Positions 8,379-19,397 of a stretch of DNA of 32,370 bases are shown in pieces. The stretch's first letter is position 1; each line of letters starts with the position of its first letter. The DNA comes from Gallionellaceae bacterium. Lineage in GTDB: Bacteria; Pseudomonadota; Gammaproteobacteria; Burkholderiales; Thiobacillaceae. The position numbers and the translations under genes were made by a program. The stretch is taken from contig JAQTLN010000005.1 in assembly GCA_028714875.1 (NCBI GenBank), forward strand, positions 189,143 to 221,512, written 5' to 3'. The notes beneath the pieces are model-generated. The model searched no databases, was not told the origin of the DNA, and saw only the letters and a list, made by a program, of their open reading frames with translations.

Positions 8379-9617
8379 GTGTCTAGGCGCAGAGTCGTGG
8401 TCACCGGTCTTGGTATCGTTTCTCCGGTCGGCAACAGTGTGGATGAAGCCTGGGGCAATCTTGTGGCAGGCCGCTCCGGCATTGCCCGTATTACCCGTTT
8501 CGATGCTTCCGCTTTTTCGGTTCAGATTGCCGGCGAGGTCAGGAATTTTGATCTTGACAAGTACCTGACGCCCAAAGATGCCCGCCGTATGGACGCCTTC
8601 ATCCACTACGGTCTGGCTGCCGCGATCGATGCTTTCAAGGACAGTGGACTGGAAGTGAGTGACGCCAATCGCGAGCGTATCGGCGTCAACATCGGCTCCG
8701 GTATCGGTGGTCTGCCGATGATCGAAGCGACGCACAATATCTATCTGGAACATGGCCCGCGCAAGATTTCGCCATTTTTCATCCCGGCCACCATCATCAA
8801 TATGATTTCCGGCCACCTCTCCATCCTCTACGGCTTGCAAGGGCCCAACGTGGCCATGGTCACCGCCTGCACCACTGGCACCCATGCGGTGGGTGAAGCC
8901 GGTCGCATGATCGAATACGGCGAAGCCGATGTCATGATCGCCGGTGGCGCCGAAGGCACCATTTGCCCCTTGGCGGTGGGTGGTTTCGCCGCCGCGCGCG
9001 CCTTGTCCACACGCAATGATGACCCCGCCACGGCCAGCCGTCCCTGGGACAAGCACCGCGATGGCTTCGTGCTCGGCGAAGGCGCCGGGGTGCTGGTGCT
9101 GGAGGAGTACGAACACGCCAAGGCGCGTGGCGCGCGTATCTATTGCGAGCTGATTGGTTACGGCAAGAGCGCGGATGCCAACCACATGACCGCGCCGGTT
9201 GAAGATGGCTCGGGCGCGGCGCGTTGCATGAACCATGCGCTACAGAATGCCGGCCTCAATCCTGATCAGGTCGATTACATCAACGCGCACGGCACCTCCA
9301 CGCCGCTGGGCGATCTGGCCGAAACCAAGGCGGTGAAACTGTCGCTAGGCGCGCATGCCGGCAAGGTCATGGTCAGTTCCACCAAGTCCATGACCGGCCA
9401 TCTGCTGGGCGCGGCGGGCGGTATTGAGGCGGTGTTCTCCGCGTTGGCCATCGCCAATCAGGTGGTGCCGCCGACCATCAACCTGGCCGAGCCGGACGAA
9501 GGCTGCGATCTGGATTACGTGCCCAATACGGCGCGTCAGGCCAAGGTGAGCGTGGCCTTGTCTAACTCCTTTGGTTTTGGCGGTACCAACGGCACCGTGA
9601 TCTTCGGCAAGATCTGA
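8379..9617 (+). CDS. fabF: Beta-ketoacyl-ACP synthase II
   Basis: FabF condenses malonyl-ACP with the growing acyl-ACP and is responsible for temperature-sensitive elongation to longer chains in well-studied members. From the GTG at 8379, with a GAGGAG ribosome site upstream, the protein has 412 residues, the usual FabF length. The catalytic triad is visible as Cys164 (TACTTG), His304 (NAHGTSTP) and His341 ([10 protein letters not shown]). The C-terminal [11 protein letters not shown] is also standard. The frame is open to 8331, but those residues are not family-like. The gene follows acpP directly and precedes pabC by 30 bases. Confidence 0.96.
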   Translation: MSRRRVVVTGLGIVSPVGNSVDEAWGNLVAGRSGIARITRFDASAFSVQIAGEVRNFDLDKYLTPKDARRMDAFIHYGLAAAIDAFKDSGLEVSDANRERIGVNIGSGIGGLPMIEATHNIYLEHGPRKISPFFIPATIINMISGHLSILYGLQGPNVAMVTACTTGTHAVGEAGRMIEYGEADVMIAGGAEGTICPLAVGGFAAARALSTRNDDPATASRPWDKHRDGFVLGEGAGVLVLEEYEHAKARGARIYCELIGYGKSADANHMTAPVEDGSGAARCMNHALQNAGLNPDQVDYINAHGTSTPLGDLAETKAVKLSLGAHAGKVMVSSTKSMTGHLLGAAGGIEAVFSALAIANQVVPPTINLAEPDEGCDLDYVPNTARQAKVSVALSNSFGFGGTNGTVIFGKI

Positions 9618-9647
9618 GCGCCGGCCGGTGTGTTTGATGCGCCGGCC

Positions 9648-10460
9648 ATGTCCGTCGTCTGTCTCGTCAATGGCATCGCGGGGGCCGCGCTCGATCCGCT
9701 CGATCGCGGCCTGCAATACGGCGATGGGGTGTTCCGCACCCTGCGGCTGGAGAACGGCAAGCCACGCTGGTGGGAGGAACAACTGGCCAAACTCGCCGCC
9801 GATGCCGCGCGATTGGCCATAGCCTGTCCGGAAGCTTCACTATGGCAGTCCGATCTGGCGAATCTGGCCGGTCGGCTTTCCGGCGGTGTGATCAAACTGC
9901 TGTTGACCCGAGGCAGCGGCGCGCGCGGCTATCGGCCACCTGATGCCGCCACGGCGACCCGCATTCTGATCCACGACCCGACACCCCCTGTGAGCGACAC
10001 CTGGCCCGCCGAGGGCCTCAACGCGCGCATCTGCGACCTGCGTATGAGTGTGCAGCCGCATCTGGCCGGCATCAAACATCTCAACCGATTGGAAAACGTC
10101 CTGGCCCGCGCCGAATGGAACACGCCGGAAATACACGAAGGGCTTTTGCTCGATGCCGAGGGGCATGTCGTTTCCGGGGTGATGAGCAATCTGTTCGTTT
10201 GGCGTGATGGACGTCTGCTGACGCCATCCTTGGAGCAGTGTGGTGTTGCCGGTGTCGCCCGCGCCCGTTTGCTGCGCCGTGCCACGGCCGCTGGTATCGC
10301 GGTTCAGGAAACCAGGATCGGCCTCGATGAAGTGCTGGCGGCGGAGGAAATCATGTTGAGCAATAGCCTCATCGGCCTGCGCCGTGTCTCCCGTCTGGGC
10401 GAACGCGCCTGGCCGAAACCTGTTATCAGTCCACAACTCGCCTCCCTGCTCGATGCTTAA
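9648..10460 (+). CDS. pabC: Aminodeoxychorismate lyase
   Basis: PabC releases pyruvate from 4-amino-4-deoxychorismate to give p-aminobenzoate for folate synthesis. The 270-residue protein is a fold-type IV PLP enzyme: an early NGI segment, RGLQYGDGVFRTL (20-32), the PLP-binding lysine in HLAGIKHLNRLENV (Lys143) and SNLFVWRDG near the substrate site. The ATG at 9648 is preferred; a GTG at 9630 in the same frame would add six residues. Neither has a strong ribosome site. Its stop overlaps the mltG start by eight bases. Placement between fabF and mltG is the common proteobacterial order. D-amino acid and branched-chain aminotransferases share the fold, but context decides for PabC. Confidence 0.9.
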   Translation: MSVVCLVNGIAGAALDPLDRGLQYGDGVFRTLRLENGKPRWWEEQLAKLAADAARLAIACPEASLWQSDLANLAGRLSGGVIKLLLTRGSGARGYRPPDAATATRILIHDPTPPVSDTWPAEGLNARICDLRMSVQPHLAGIKHLNRLENVLARAEWNTPEIHEGLLLDAEGHVVSGVMSNLFVWRDGRLLTPSLEQCGVAGVARARLLRRATAAGIAVQETRIGLDEVLAAEEIMLSNSLIGLRRVSRLGERAWPKPVISPQLASLLDA

Positions 10461-11445
10461 GCGCCTTTTCCTCCTCTGTTTTCTGACGGCGCTAGCCGCC
10501 ATTGCCTGGCTGCTCTGGTATGCCACGACGCCCATGGTGGGCGGACGCGTGGACTATCCCGTGGCCTTCTCGGTGGAGCGTGGTGGCACGCTCAAATCCG
10601 CGGCGCGCGATATGGCGCAAGCCGGTGTGCTCCAGCAACCCTGGGCTTTCGTCATGCTGGGGCGGCTCAAGGGCGCGGCGGCGGAAATCAAGGCCGGCAG
10701 CTATGCCTTGAACGCGCCCATCACGCCGCTGGGCATGCTGCGCAAGATCACCGTGGGCGACACCGTGTTGGGCAAGCTGACCGTGCCGGAAGGGTGGTCG
10801 TTCGCAGAGATGCGCGGCGCCCTCGATGCCCATCCGGGTCTGCGTCACGACACGGCCGGCATGGACGAGGTGGCACTGCTTCGGGCCATAGGCGCGGATG
10901 TCGCGCATGCGGAAGGCCGCTTCTTTCCCGATACCTACTTTTTCGATCTGGGTAGTTCCGAACTGGCACTCTACAAACGCGCTTATAGCGCCATGCGCGA
11001 GCAACTGGACGCCGCCTGGGCGGCGCGCGCGCCGGGGCTACCCTACCGCACGCCGGACGACGCGCTGACCATGGCCTCCATCATCGAAAAGGAAACCGGC
11101 GCGCCGGAAGAGCGCCCGCGGATCGCCTCAGTATTCATCAATCGCCTCAAGATCGGCATGCGCCTGCAAACCGACCCGACCGTCATCTACGGTCTGGGCG
11201 AGCGCTTCGACGGCAACTTGCGCAAGGATGATCTGCTTGCGGACAACCCCTACAACACTTACACCCGCGCCGGCTTGCCGCCCACGCCCATCGCGCTGCC
11301 GGGCGCGGCGGCCTTGCGGGCCGCGGTCAATCCGGCGCGCAGCCGTGCTTTGTACTTCGTTGCCAAGGGACAGGGGCGTCACGAGTTCTCCGACAATCTC
11401 GACGCGCATAATCGCGCGGTCAACCGTTACCAGAGAGGACGCTGA
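10453..11445 (+). CDS. mltG: Endolytic murein transglycosylase MltG
   Basis: MltG cleaves nascent peptidoglycan glycan strands at the inner membrane and is thought to set glycan length. The 330-residue protein has an N-terminal membrane anchor (about residues 4-24), a LysM-like region, then the YceG catalytic domain with the glutamate in [14 protein letters not shown] (Glu212). [10 protein letters not shown] and the [16 protein letters not shown] segment are family signatures. The ATG at 10453 lies inside the end of pabC (eight-base overlap); the frame opens further upstream, but the membrane segment fixes the start. The stop overlaps the tmk start by one base (TGATG). Confidence 0.93.
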   Translation: MLKRLFLLCFLTALAAIAWLLWYATTPMVGGRVDYPVAFSVERGGTLKSAARDMAQAGVLQQPWAFVMLGRLKGAAAEIKAGSYALNAPITPLGMLRKITVGDTVLGKLTVPEGWSFAEMRGALDAHPGLRHDTAGMDEVALLRAIGADVAHAEGRFFPDTYFFDLGSSELALYKRAYSAMREQLDAAWAARAPGLPYRTPDDALTMASIIEKETGAPEERPRIASVFINRLKIGMRLQTDPTVIYGLGERFDGNLRKDDLLADNPYNTYTRAGLPPTPIALPGAAALRAAVNPARSRALYFVAKGQGRHEFSDNLDAHNRAVNRYQRGR

Positions 11446-12053
11446 TGCAAGGCCTGTTCATCACCCTGGAAGGCGTCGATGGCGCCGGCAAGAGCAGCCA
11501 TCTCGACTGGCTGGCGGACTGGTTTCGCGCGCGCGGCCGTGTGGTGCGGCAAACCCGGGAACCCGGTGGTACGCCCTTGGGCGAGCATCTGCGCGAAATC
11601 GTCCTGCACCAGGCCATGCACCCGGAAACCGAGGCGTTGGTGATGTTCGCCGCGCGCCGAGAACATATCGAGCAAGTTATCCGCCCGGCATTGGCCGCGG
11701 GCGAGGTGCTGATTTCCGATCGCTTCACCGATGCCAGCTTTGCCTATCAGTGTGGTGGGCGTGGCCTGCCGGAAGCGCGCCTGGAAGCACTGGAGCAATG
11801 GGTGCATGGCGACCTGCAACCCGGTCTCACGCTCTTGTTCGACGTGCCCACTGAAATCGCGGCGGCTCGCCTGGCCAATGCGCGAGAACCCGATCGTTTC
11901 GAGCGCGAGCGAGGCGATTTCCATGCCCGCGTGCGCGCCGCCTACCTGCGCCGCGCCGCCAGCCACCCGATGCGCATTCGCGTGATCGACGGCAGCCGCA
12001 CACTGGATGAAGTGCGTTCCCAACTGGCGGTCATTCTGGGAGCGTTCACGTGA
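11445..12053 (+). CDS. tmk: Thymidylate kinase
   Basis: Tmk phosphorylates dTMP to dTDP, an essential step in dTTP supply. The 202-residue protein shows the P-loop GVDGAGKS (10-17), the [11 protein letters not shown] substrate loop and the [13 protein letters not shown] motif. Start and stop both overlap neighbours: one base with mltG and four bases (GTGA) with holB, so translation is probably coupled. Linking a nucleotide kinase to a replication clamp-loader gene is the standard arrangement here. Confidence 0.95.
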   Translation: MQGLFITLEGVDGAGKSSHLDWLADWFRARGRVVRQTREPGGTPLGEHLREIVLHQAMHPETEALVMFAARREHIEQVIRPALAAGEVLISDRFTDASFAYQCGGRGLPEARLEALEQWVHGDLQPGLTLLFDVPTEIAAARLANAREPDRFERERGDFHARVRAAYLRRAASHPMRIRVIDGSRTLDEVRSQLAVILGAFT

Positions 12054-13054
12054 TCCACCCCTGGAATGCCGGGCTGTTTCGGCAACTTACCGCCGATCCG
12101 GAACATATGCCGCATGCCTTGCTGCTGCATGGGCCAACGGGCGTGGGCAAGCTCGATCTCGCGATCGAACTGGCGCGCTGGGCCTTGTGCCAGCGGCCGA
12201 CCGAGGCGGGTGCCTGTGGCGTTTGCGACGCCTGCAACTGGTTCGACCAGGGCAACCATCCTGATTTTCGCCGGGTGGAGCCGGTCGAACCCGAAGCCGG
12301 GGAAGACGACGCCGCGCCGGCCAAAAAAGCGCCCAAGAAGGGTGGCCGCATCATCAAGGTCGAGGCGATCCGGGAAGTCACTCATTTCCTCGAACTCACC
12401 TCGCATCGCGGCGGCTGGCGGGTGGCGTTGATCCACCCGGCCGAGCTGATGAATCCGGCCGCCGCCAACGCCTTGTTGAAAACCCTGGAAGAGCCGCCCG
12501 CCCGCGTGTTGTTGCTGCTGGTTTCGCACCAGCCCGGGCGGCTCTTGCCGACGGTCATCTCGCGTTGTCGCAAGGTCGCCGTGCCATTGCCGGCGCCGGA
12601 ATCCGCGCTTGCCTGGATGCGCGCGGAAGAGGTGCCGGACCCGGCTTCCCTGCTCGCCGAGGCGGGCGGCGCTCCGCTGGCGGCGCTGGCTTATGCCGAG
12701 CCGGAACGCGCGGCACGGCGCGAGGTTTTTCTCGATCTTCTGGCGCGGCCGCGCCAGCTCGATGCCTGCCAGGCCGCCCAGACGTTCCAGCCGGCCATGG
12801 CCGAGGCCTGGGGCTGGCTGACACGCTGGGTGCACGATCTCCTGGCGCAGCGTCTCGCCGGGCGGACGCATTACTTCCCACCCAGGACGGAAGCCCTCAG
12901 CCGCATTGCCGCCGCCAGCGGCCTGGCCGAACTGCTCGCGTTTCAGCGGGAGCTGGCCCAGGCCGGGCGCTGGTTGCGGCATCCGTTGAACGCGCAGTTG
13001 TTGCTAGAATCCTGGCTCATTCGTTACAGCGAAATTGCGGGAGCCAAGGCGTGA
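12050..13054 (+). CDS. holB: DNA polymerase III delta' subunit
   Basis: Delta' is the stator of the clamp loader that opens the sliding clamp during replication. The 334-residue protein has an AAA+ fold with a nearly complete P-loop HGPTGVGK (27-34), a four-cysteine zinc module (Cys47, Cys56, Cys59, Cys62), a charged Glu/Asp/Lys-rich stretch around residues 78-100, the [10 protein letters not shown] segment and an SRC motif in VISRCRKV. The start is GTG overlapping tmk by four bases. E. coli delta' has a degenerate P-loop, so the more intact loop here is notable, though nucleotide binding cannot be shown from sequence alone. The stop overlaps the pilZ start by four bases. Confidence 0.92.
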   Translation: MIHPWNAGLFRQLTADPEHMPHALLLHGPTGVGKLDLAIELARWALCQRPTEAGACGVCDACNWFDQGNHPDFRRVEPVEPEAGEDDAAPAKKAPKKGGRIIKVEAIREVTHFLELTSHRGGWRVALIHPAELMNPAAANALLKTLEEPPARVLLLLVSHQPGRLLPTVISRCRKVAVPLPAPESALAWMRAEEVPDPASLLAEAGGAPLAALAYAEPERAARREVFLDLLARPRQLDACQAAQTFQPAMAEAWGWLTRWVHDLLAQRLAGRTHYFPPRTEALSRIAAASGLAELLAFQRELAQAGRWLRHPLNAQLLLESWLIRYSEIAGAKA

Positions 13055-13422
13055 GCGAGATCCCCAAGCAAGTCCCCAGTAGCGGTCGGGCCGGCATGCT
13101 CTCCTTGAGCATCAAGGAGCGTACCGCGCTGTATGCCGCCTACCTGCCGTTCGTGAAGCGCGGCGGTCTGTTCATTCCGACCAACCGGCCCTACCAGATG
13201 GGCGACCAGGTCTACATGCTGTTGACGCTGATGGACGATCCCAACAAGTTGCCGATCTCCGGCAAGGTGGTGTGGATCACGCCGGGCGGCGCCCAGGGGA
13301 ACCGCCAGCAGGGCATCGGCGTGCAATTCGATGAAAACGAAGGCTCCAATACCGTGCGTGGCAAGATCGAGGGCATCCTCGGCAACGCCATGAAATCCAC
13401 GCGCCATACGCACACGATGTGA
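13051..13422 (+). CDS. pilZ: Type IV pilus protein PilZ
   Basis: This 123-residue single-domain PilZ protein starts at GTG, overlapping the holB stop by four bases. The N-terminal MLSLSIKERTALYAAYLPFVKRGGLFIPT and the later GKVVWITPGG and GIGVQF segments match the original PilZ of Pseudomonas type IV pilus assembly. The RxxxR and DxSxxG motifs needed for cyclic-di-GMP binding are not present at the expected places, as in that PilZ, so it is probably a protein-interaction partner and not a nucleotide sensor. The holB-pilZ-tatD order is conserved in pseudomonads and betaproteobacteria. A perfect 22-base inverted repeat follows the stop. Confidence 0.9.
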   Translation: MSEIPKQVPSSGRAGMLSLSIKERTALYAAYLPFVKRGGLFIPTNRPYQMGDQVYMLLTLMDDPNKLPISGKVVWITPGGAQGNRQQGIGVQFDENEGSNTVRGKIEGILGNAMKSTRHTHTM

Positions 13423-13425
13423 CAC

Positions 13426-13479
13426 GTAGCGTGCGCCGCGCGCACGAGTACGTTTGTTCGTGCGCGCGGCGCACGCTAC
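13426..13479. repeat. Perfect 22-base inverted repeat, GTAG/CTAC ends
   Basis: Arms 13426-13447 and 13458-13479 are exact inverted copies with a ten-base loop. The unit starts GTAGCGTGCGCC and ends GGCGCACGCTAC. It fills the gap between pilZ and tatD. It has no U-run, so Rho-independent termination is doubtful; RNA processing, gyrase or IHF-like binding, or REPIN ancestry are all possible. The GTAG/CTAC ends match the other palindromes in this window. Confidence 0.7.
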
Positions 13480-13492
13480 CGGCTTCCATTCC

Positions 13493-14269
13493 ATGTTCAT
13501 CGACTCCCACTGCCATATCGATTTCCCCAATTTCAGCGAGGGGGTCGCCCCCTTGCTCGCGAACATGCGGGCCGCTCAGGTGAGCCATGCGCTTTGCGTT
13601 TCGGTCAACCTGGAGAATTTTCCGCGTGTGCTGGCTTTGGCCGAGGCGCACGACAATCTGTTCGCCTCGGTGGGGGTGCATCCCGACCATGACGAAGGGC
13701 GTGAACCCACGGTGGAGGAACTGGTCGCGCTGGCCGCGCACCCGCGCGTGGTCGCCATCGGCGAAACCGGGCTGGATTACTACCGCCTGAATCGTGACGA
13801 GGTGGACTGGCAGCGCGCGCGCTTTCGCACCCATATCCGCGCCGCCGGAGCCGCCGGCAAGCCCTTGATCATCCATACCCGAAGCGCGGCCGAGGATACC
13901 CTGGCGATCATGGCGGAGGAGGGCGCGGCCACCCCCGGCGGGGTGATGCACTGTTTCACGGAAAGCTGGGAAGTGGCGGAAGCGGCGCTGGCGATGGGTT
14001 TCTACATTTCACTGTCCGGCATCGTCACTTTCAAGAGCGCCCAGGACTTGAAGGAAGTGGCGCGTCGAGTGCCGCTGGATCGCCTGCTGATCGAGACCGA
14101 TTCACCCTATCTCGCGCCGGTGCCGCATCGCGGCAGGCGCAACGAGCCGGCTTACGTGCGCCATGTGGCGGAGGAAATCGCCTGCTTGAAGGGGATTCCA
14201 CTCGAGGAAGTGGCGGCGGCCAGCAGCCATAACTTCTTCACGCTGTTCGCCACGGCCGGCAAGGCCTGA
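13493..14269 (+). CDS. tatD: TatD family metal-dependent hydrolase
   Basis: The 258-residue TIM-barrel enzyme belongs to the TatD family of metal-dependent DNases and related hydrolases. Metal-binding residues are visible: His6 and His8 (DSHCHID), Glu91 (GETGLDYY), His128 (IIHTR), His153 (MHCF) and Asp203 (ETDSPYLAP). PVPHRGRRNEP is also a family signature. The ATG at 13493 places the HxH motif at the N-terminus as expected; the upstream extension of the frame runs into the inverted repeat. It appears to be the last gene of the plus-strand run, converging on clpA. The exact substrate is not fixed by sequence. Confidence 0.92.
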   Translation: MFIDSHCHIDFPNFSEGVAPLLANMRAAQVSHALCVSVNLENFPRVLALAEAHDNLFASVGVHPDHDEGREPTVEELVALAAHPRVVAIGETGLDYYRLNRDEVDWQRARFRTHIRAAGAAGKPLIIHTRSAAEDTLAIMAEEGAATPGGVMHCFTESWEVAEAALAMGFYISLSGIVTFKSAQDLKEVARRVPLDRLLIETDSPYLAPVPHRGRRNEPAYVRHVAEEIACLKGIPLEEVAAASSHNFFTLFATAGKA

Positions 14270-14280
14270 GTACGGGGCGG

Positions 14281-14305
14281 CCGGGCTGAAATAGGCACGG
14301 CCCGG
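14281..14305. terminator. Weak hairpin between tatD and clpA
   Basis: CCGGGC (14281-14286) and GCCCGG (14300-14305) can pair across a 13-base loop in the 39-base gap between the convergent tatD and clpA genes. There is no U-run on either strand. A bidirectional terminator role is suggested only by position. Confidence 0.25.
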
Positions 14306-14308
14306 TGA

Positions 14309-16573
14309 TCAGGCGGGTTCCAGCGCATCCTCGAACTGCAACTGGATCGTGTCCGACTCGTCCACATCCACGCTTACTTCACCGCCATCGGCGAGACGGC
14401 CGAACAGAAGTTCGTCGGCCAGCGCCTTGCGCAAAGTGTCCTGAATCAAGCGGGCCATCGGGCGCGCGCCCATGAGCGGATCGAAACCCTTCTTCGCCAG
14501 CCACTTGCGCAGGTTGTCGGAGAAATGCGCTTCCACTTTCTTGGCGTGCAGTTGCTCTTCCAGTTGCATGAGGAACTTGTCCACCACGCGCAGGATGACG
14601 TCTTCATCCAGCGCCTCGAAGGAAATGGTGGCGTCGAGGCGGTTGCGGAATTCCGGAGTGAACAGGCGTTTGATGTCGGCCATCTCGTCGCCCTTCTTGC
14701 TCGGCAGGGTAAAACCGATGCCGGTCTTGTTCATGGCTTCGGCGCCGGCATTGGTGGTCATGATGATCGCCACGTTGCGGAAGTCCGCCTTGCGGCCGTT
14801 GTTGTCGGTTAGCGTGCCGTGGTCCATGACTTGCAGCAGCACGTTGTAGATGTCCGTGTGCGCCTTCTCGATTTCATCCAGCAGGAGCACCGCATAGGGC
14901 GTCTTGGTGACGGCTTCGGTGAGCAGGCCGCCCTGCTCGAAGCCGACATAGCCGGGAGGCGCGCCGATCAGGCGGGAAACGGCGTGGCGTTCCATATATT
15001 CGGACATGTCGAAGCGGATCAGTTCCACGCCCAGCACATAGGCCAGTTGCCGCGCCACTTCGGTCTTGCCGACCCCGGTGGGGCCGGAGAACAGGAAGGA
15101 GCCGATCGGTTTTTGCGGGTTGCCGAGGCCGGAACGGGTCATCTTGATGGCCGAAGCCAGCGCTTCGATGGCCTTGTCCTGGCCGAACACCACAGCTTTC
15201 AGATCGCGGTCAAGGTTCTTCAGGGCGTTGCGCTCATCACTGGCCACGGTCTTGGCCGGCACTCGCGCGATCTTGGCGACGATGTCCTCGATTTCCTTCG
15301 GGGTGATGATCTTCTTCTGTTTTGACTTGGGCTGGATACGCTGCGCGGCGCCGGCTTCGTCGATCACGTCGATGGCCTTGTCCGGCAGGTGGCGGTCGTT
15401 GATGTAGCGAGCGGACAACTCGGCGGCGGTGGTGAGCGCGGCTTGTGTGTATTTGACGCTGTGGTGGAGTTCAAAGCGGGATTTCAGGCCGCGCAGGATG
15501 GCGATGGTCTCTTCCACGCTGGGTTCCTTCACATCGACCTTCTGGAAGCGCCGCGACAAGGCATGATCTTTCTCGAACACGCCTCGGTATTCGGTGTAGG
15601 TCGTGGCGCCGATGCAGCGCAGCTGGCCGGCGGAAAGCGGCGGCTTGAGCAGGTTGGAGGCATCCAGGGTGCCGCCCGAGGCGGCGCCGGCACCGATGAC
15701 GGTATGGATTTCGTCGATGAAAAGAATGGAGTGGGGCGTGTCGATGAGTTTCTTGATCACCGCCTTGAGCCGTTGTTCGAAGTCGCCGCGATACTTGGTG
15801 CCGGCCAGCAGCGCGCCCATATCCAGGGCGAAGACCGTGGCCTCCTTGAGGATGTCGGGAACGCTGCCTTCGACGATGCGGCGCGCCAGGCCTTCCGCGA
15901 TGGCGGTCTTGCCGACACCGGCTTCGCCCACCAGCAGCGGGTTGTTCTTGCGCCGCCGGCACAGGGTCTGAATCACCCGCTCGACTTCCATGTCACGGCC
16001 GATCAGTGGGTCGATCTTGCCCGCCTGGGCCTGGGCGTTGAGGTTGACGGTGAAGGCGTCGAGTGGCGACGAAGCACTGGTTTCGTTTTCCTGCTGTTCG
16101 CCGCCGGATTCCGTGCGCCCACTGTGTGCGGACTCCTGCGGAATTTTCGCGATACCGTGGGAAATGAAGTTCACCACATCCAGTCGGGTGAGCCCCTGCT
16201 GAGTGAGGAAGTGCAAGGCATGCGAATCCTTCTCGCCGAAGATGGCCACCAGCACGTTGGCGCCGGTTACTTCTTTTTTGCCGGAAGACTGCACATGCAG
16301 GATGGCGCGCTGGATTACGCGTTGAAAGCCGAGAGTCGGCTGGGTGTCGACGTCGGCTTCGCCAGGGACACGCGGTGTGTGGCGCTCGATGAAGTCCGCC
16401 AGTTTCTTGCGCAAATCTTCCATATTCGCGGCACAGGCGCGCAACACTTCGGCGGCGGACGGGTTGTCGAGCATGGCAAGCAAAAGATGTTCGACGGTAA
16501 TGAATTCGTGCCGTTTCTGGCGGGCCTCCATGAAGGCCATGTGCAAACTGACTTCCAATTCCTGGGCGATCAT
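14309..16573 (-). CDS. clpA: ATP-dependent Clp protease ATP-binding subunit ClpA
   Basis: ClpA unfolds substrates and feeds them to the ClpP peptidase. The 754-residue protein has the N domain (residues 1-145), a linker rich in Ser, Gly and Glu, AAA1 with Walker A GEAGVGKT (216-223) and Walker B ILFIDEIH, then AAA2 with GPTGVGKT (497-504) and [11 protein letters not shown]. The IGF tripeptide at 619-621 is the loop that docks on ClpP. The ATG at 16573 overlaps the clpS stop by four bases (ATGA). An in-frame start seven codons upstream would lie inside clpS and is not needed. Length is close to E. coli ClpA (758). clpP itself is not in the window. Confidence 0.96.
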   Translation of the reverse strand: MIAQELEVSLHMAFMEARQKRHEFITVEHLLLAMLDNPSAAEVLRACAANMEDLRKKLADFIERHTPRVPGEADVDTQPTLGFQRVIQRAILHVQSSGKKEVTGANVLVAIFGEKDSHALHFLTQQGLTRLDVVNFISHGIAKIPQESAHSGRTESGGEQQENETSASSPLDAFTVNLNAQAQAGKIDPLIGRDMEVERVIQTLCRRRKNNPLLVGEAGVGKTAIAEGLARRIVEGSVPDILKEATVFALDMGALLAGTKYRGDFEQRLKAVIKKLIDTPHSILFIDEIHTVIGAGAASGGTLDASNLLKPPLSAGQLRCIGATTYTEYRGVFEKDHALSRRFQKVDVKEPSVEETIAILRGLKSRFELHHSVKYTQAALTTAAELSARYINDRHLPDKAIDVIDEAGAAQRIQPKSKQKKIITPKEIEDIVAKIARVPAKTVASDERNALKNLDRDLKAVVFGQDKAIEALASAIKMTRSGLGNPQKPIGSFLFSGPTGVGKTEVARQLAYVLGVELIRFDMSEYMERHAVSRLIGAPPGYVGFEQGGLLTEAVTKTPYAVLLLDEIEKAHTDIYNVLLQVMDHGTLTDNNGRKADFRNVAIIMTTNAGAEAMNKTGIGFTLPSKKGDEMADIKRLFTPEFRNRLDATISFEALDEDVILRVVDKFLMQLEEQLHAKKVEAHFSDNLRKWLAKKGFDPLMGARPMARLIQDTLRKALADELLFGRLADGGEVSVDVDESDTIQLQFEDALEPA

Positions 16574-16881
16574 CGATCTTCCTCCATGACGCATTGCAGG
16601 GGATGTTGCTGGCTCTGGGCGTATTCCGTTACCTGATGCACCTTGGATTCCGCTACGTCCCGAGGGTAGATCCCCGCTACCCCGATGCCTTCATTATGCA
16701 CTTTGAGCATCACCAGGGTGGCTTGTTCACGGCTCAGGAAAAAAATGCCTTCGAGCACTTTTACGACGAATTCCATAGGGGTGTAGTCGTCGTTTAGTAG
16801 CAATACCTTATATAGCGGGGGTGGCGGAGCAACCTTGTGAGCGACCGCCAATCCGCCTTCTTCGTGAGGCCGGACAGCCAT
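16570..16881 (-). CDS. clpS: ClpS adaptor
   Basis: ClpS binds proteins with bulky N-terminal residues and delivers them to ClpAP (the N-end rule). From the ATG at 16881 it has 103 residues, the usual size. A flexible proline-rich N-terminus precedes the core. The binding-pocket elements are [13 protein letters not shown] and the conserved histidine in KVHNEG. The frame extends upstream to 16956, but those 25 residues are not family-like. The gene overlaps clpA by four bases. It is divergent from the cold-shock gene across about 190 bases. Confidence 0.94.
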   Translation of the reverse strand: MAVRPHEEGGLAVAHKVAPPPPLYKVLLLNDDYTPMEFVVKVLEGIFFLSREQATLVMLKVHNEGIGVAGIYPRDVAESKVHQVTEYAQSQQHPLQCVMEEDR

Positions 16882-16961
16882 AGGTGGATAGCGAAAATGG
16901 CAACGAAGAGATTGTGGCGCCGGACAGCGATTTTTCAAGCCAATGTTTTCTTGCAAAGTGA

Positions 16962-16991
16962 TTGACGCAAAGCGTATTCAACAGGTAAAAA
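16962..16991 (+). promoter_or_regulatory. Candidate promoter of the cold-shock gene
   Basis: TTGACG at 16962-16967, an 18-base spacer and TAAAAA at 16986-16991 form a reasonable sigma70-type promoter. Transcription would begin near 16998, giving a leader of about 70 bases before the ATG at 17070. Long leaders are common for cold-shock genes. The rest of the 188-base divergent gap to clpS (16882-17069) shows no coding signal. Confidence 0.45.
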
Positions 16992-17069
16992 GCCCACCGT
17001 TTGTATCAAGTCGGCAAGGCCTGACGGATACAGACCGGTTAATTCGTTTTTTGATTTAGGAGCGGTTTC

Positions 17070-17273
17070 ATGGCCACTGGTATTGTTAAATGGTTCAACG
17101 ACTCGAAAGGCTTCGGCTTCATTACCCCCGATGGTGGTGGCGATGATCTGTTCGCCCACTTTTCCGCGATTGCGGGTAGCGGCTTCAAAAGCCTGAAGGA
17201 AGGCCAGAAGGTCTCCTTTGATGTGACTGAAGGCCCGAAGGGCAAACAGGCCTCGAACATCAATCCGCTCTAA
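17070..17273 (+). CDS. cspA-like: Cold-shock domain protein
   Basis: The 67-residue protein is a single cold-shock domain that binds single-stranded RNA or DNA. RNP1 is KGFGFI (13-18) and RNP2 is LFAHF (27-31), where VFVHF is usual. [18 protein letters not shown] is the classic opening. A strong AGGAGC ribosome site lies eight bases upstream of the ATG. Whether it is cold-induced or constitutive cannot be decided from sequence. It neighbours clpS-clpA and icd, an order often seen in betaproteobacteria. Confidence 0.95.
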   Translation: MATGIVKWFNDSKGFGFITPDGGGDDLFAHFSAIAGSGFKSLKEGQKVSFDVTEGPKGKQASNINPL

Positions 17274-17285
17274 GCGGGTTTCTTG

Positions 17286-17310
17286 GGCGGGCAAGCGTTT
17301 GGCGCCCGCC
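17286..17310 (+). terminator. Hairpin downstream of the cold-shock gene
   Basis: GGCGGGC (17286-17292) pairs perfectly with GCCCGCC (17304-17310), starting 13 bases after the stop. The following bases are ACCTTTGG, only a weak T-run. It is a plausible but imperfect terminator. Confidence 0.45.
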
Positions 17311-17365
17311 ACCTTTGGCCCCCTGTGCTATACGTCAGTCATGACGTTGGCGCAGGAGCGGCCAG

Positions 17366-17576
17366 ATGAACATCCCAGAAGTACCTCCTCCCAGAAGTAC
17401 CCCCCCCCAAGCCGGCAACTCAAGTCAGATAACAATTTCTGAAGCGTATTTGCTGGGTGAAGTAGCCACGCTGCTGGCGGGCCTGGAACGGCAAAAAGAA
17501 GAGCTTGGCCCCATCGCCGATGAACTCATCGATTTGTTGCATCACCTCGGGGTGGGCAAGCCACCCCCGCAAGTAA

Positions 17577-17596
<20 letters not shown>
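17366..17596 (+). CDS. Small hypothetical protein with proline-rich N-terminus
   Basis: I do not recognise this 76-residue protein. The first 17 residues are proline-rich, followed by a predicted helical region ([39 protein letters not shown]) with amphipathic leucine spacing, then a proline-containing tail. An AGGAGC ribosome site sits ten bases before the ATG, which supports translation. The 5' end contains a 16-base tandem duplication and a run of nine Cs. Its 3' end overlaps that of the convergent icd gene by 20 bases. No signal peptide or membrane segment is seen. Confidence 0.55.
17373..17408. repeat. 16-base tandem duplication and C9 run
   Basis: TCCCAGAAGTACC occurs at 17373-17385 and again at 17389-17401, a 16-base period. 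Nine consecutive Cs follow at 17400-17408. All of this lies within the first 15 codons of the small hypothetical gene, so slippage here would switch its reading frame. Confidence 0.75.
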
Positions 17597-18818
<1,222 letters not shown>

Positions 18819-18847
18819 GATAACTCCTTATTGAAATCAAGAATCTG

Positions 18848-19393
18848 ATGGCCCGCCTCGTCCTGTTCAACAAGCCCTATGGCGTGCTCAGCCAGTTCAC
18901 CCCGGAAGACGGGCACCCTGGCTTGAAGGATTTCATCGACATTCCCGGCATCTATGCGGCCGGGCGGCTGGACAGGGATAGCGAAGGCCTGTTGATTCTA
19001 ACCGACGATGGTGCGCTACAGCATCGGCTTGCCGACCCGCGCCACAAGCTGCCCAAAACTTATTGGGCGCAAGTCGAAGGCGCGCCGAGCGACGCCGATC
19101 TGGAACCACTGCGCCATGCGATGAATCTGGGCGACTTCATCACCCGCCCGGCAAAAGCACGCGTGATCGACGAGCCGGGCGGTCTCTGGCCGCGCGATCC
19201 CCCGGTGCGCAAGCGCCTCGCCATTCCCACCACCTGGATCGAAATCATCCTTACCGAGGGCAAGAATCGGCAGGTACGACGCATGACCGCAAAGGCCGGT
19301 TATCCCACTCTGCGCCTGATACGCGCCGCGGTCGGCGGGCATACGCTGAACGCTTTAATGCCGGGCGAACTGCGTATTGAAATAATCAAATAG
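18848..19393 (+). CDS. rluE-like: 23S rRNA pseudouridine synthase, RluE-like
   Basis: The 181-residue protein belongs to the RsuA/RluB/RluE group but lacks the N-terminal S4 domain, as RluE does. The catalytic aspartate is Asp42 in GRLDRDSEGLLILTDDG. LPKTYWAQVEG, the EGKNRQVRRM motif and LIRAAVGGHTL are further signatures. RluE of E. coli modifies U2457 of 23S rRNA; the target here is inferred. It is divergent from icd and precedes the phaE promoter by only a few bases, without an evident terminator. Confidence 0.88.
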   Translation: MARLVLFNKPYGVLSQFTPEDGHPGLKDFIDIPGIYAAGRLDRDSEGLLILTDDGALQHRLADPRHKLPKTYWAQVEGAPSDADLEPLRHAMNLGDFITRPAKARVIDEPGGLWPRDPPVRKRLAIPTTWIEIILTEGKNRQVRRMTAKAGYPTLRLIRAAVGGHTLNALMPGELRIEIIK

Positions 19394-19397
19394 GTGC

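Noticed and set aside
15389-16636. Plus-strand open frame of 415 residues
   Set aside because: It is the antisense of clpA, which has full family motifs; no motif is visible in the antisense frame.
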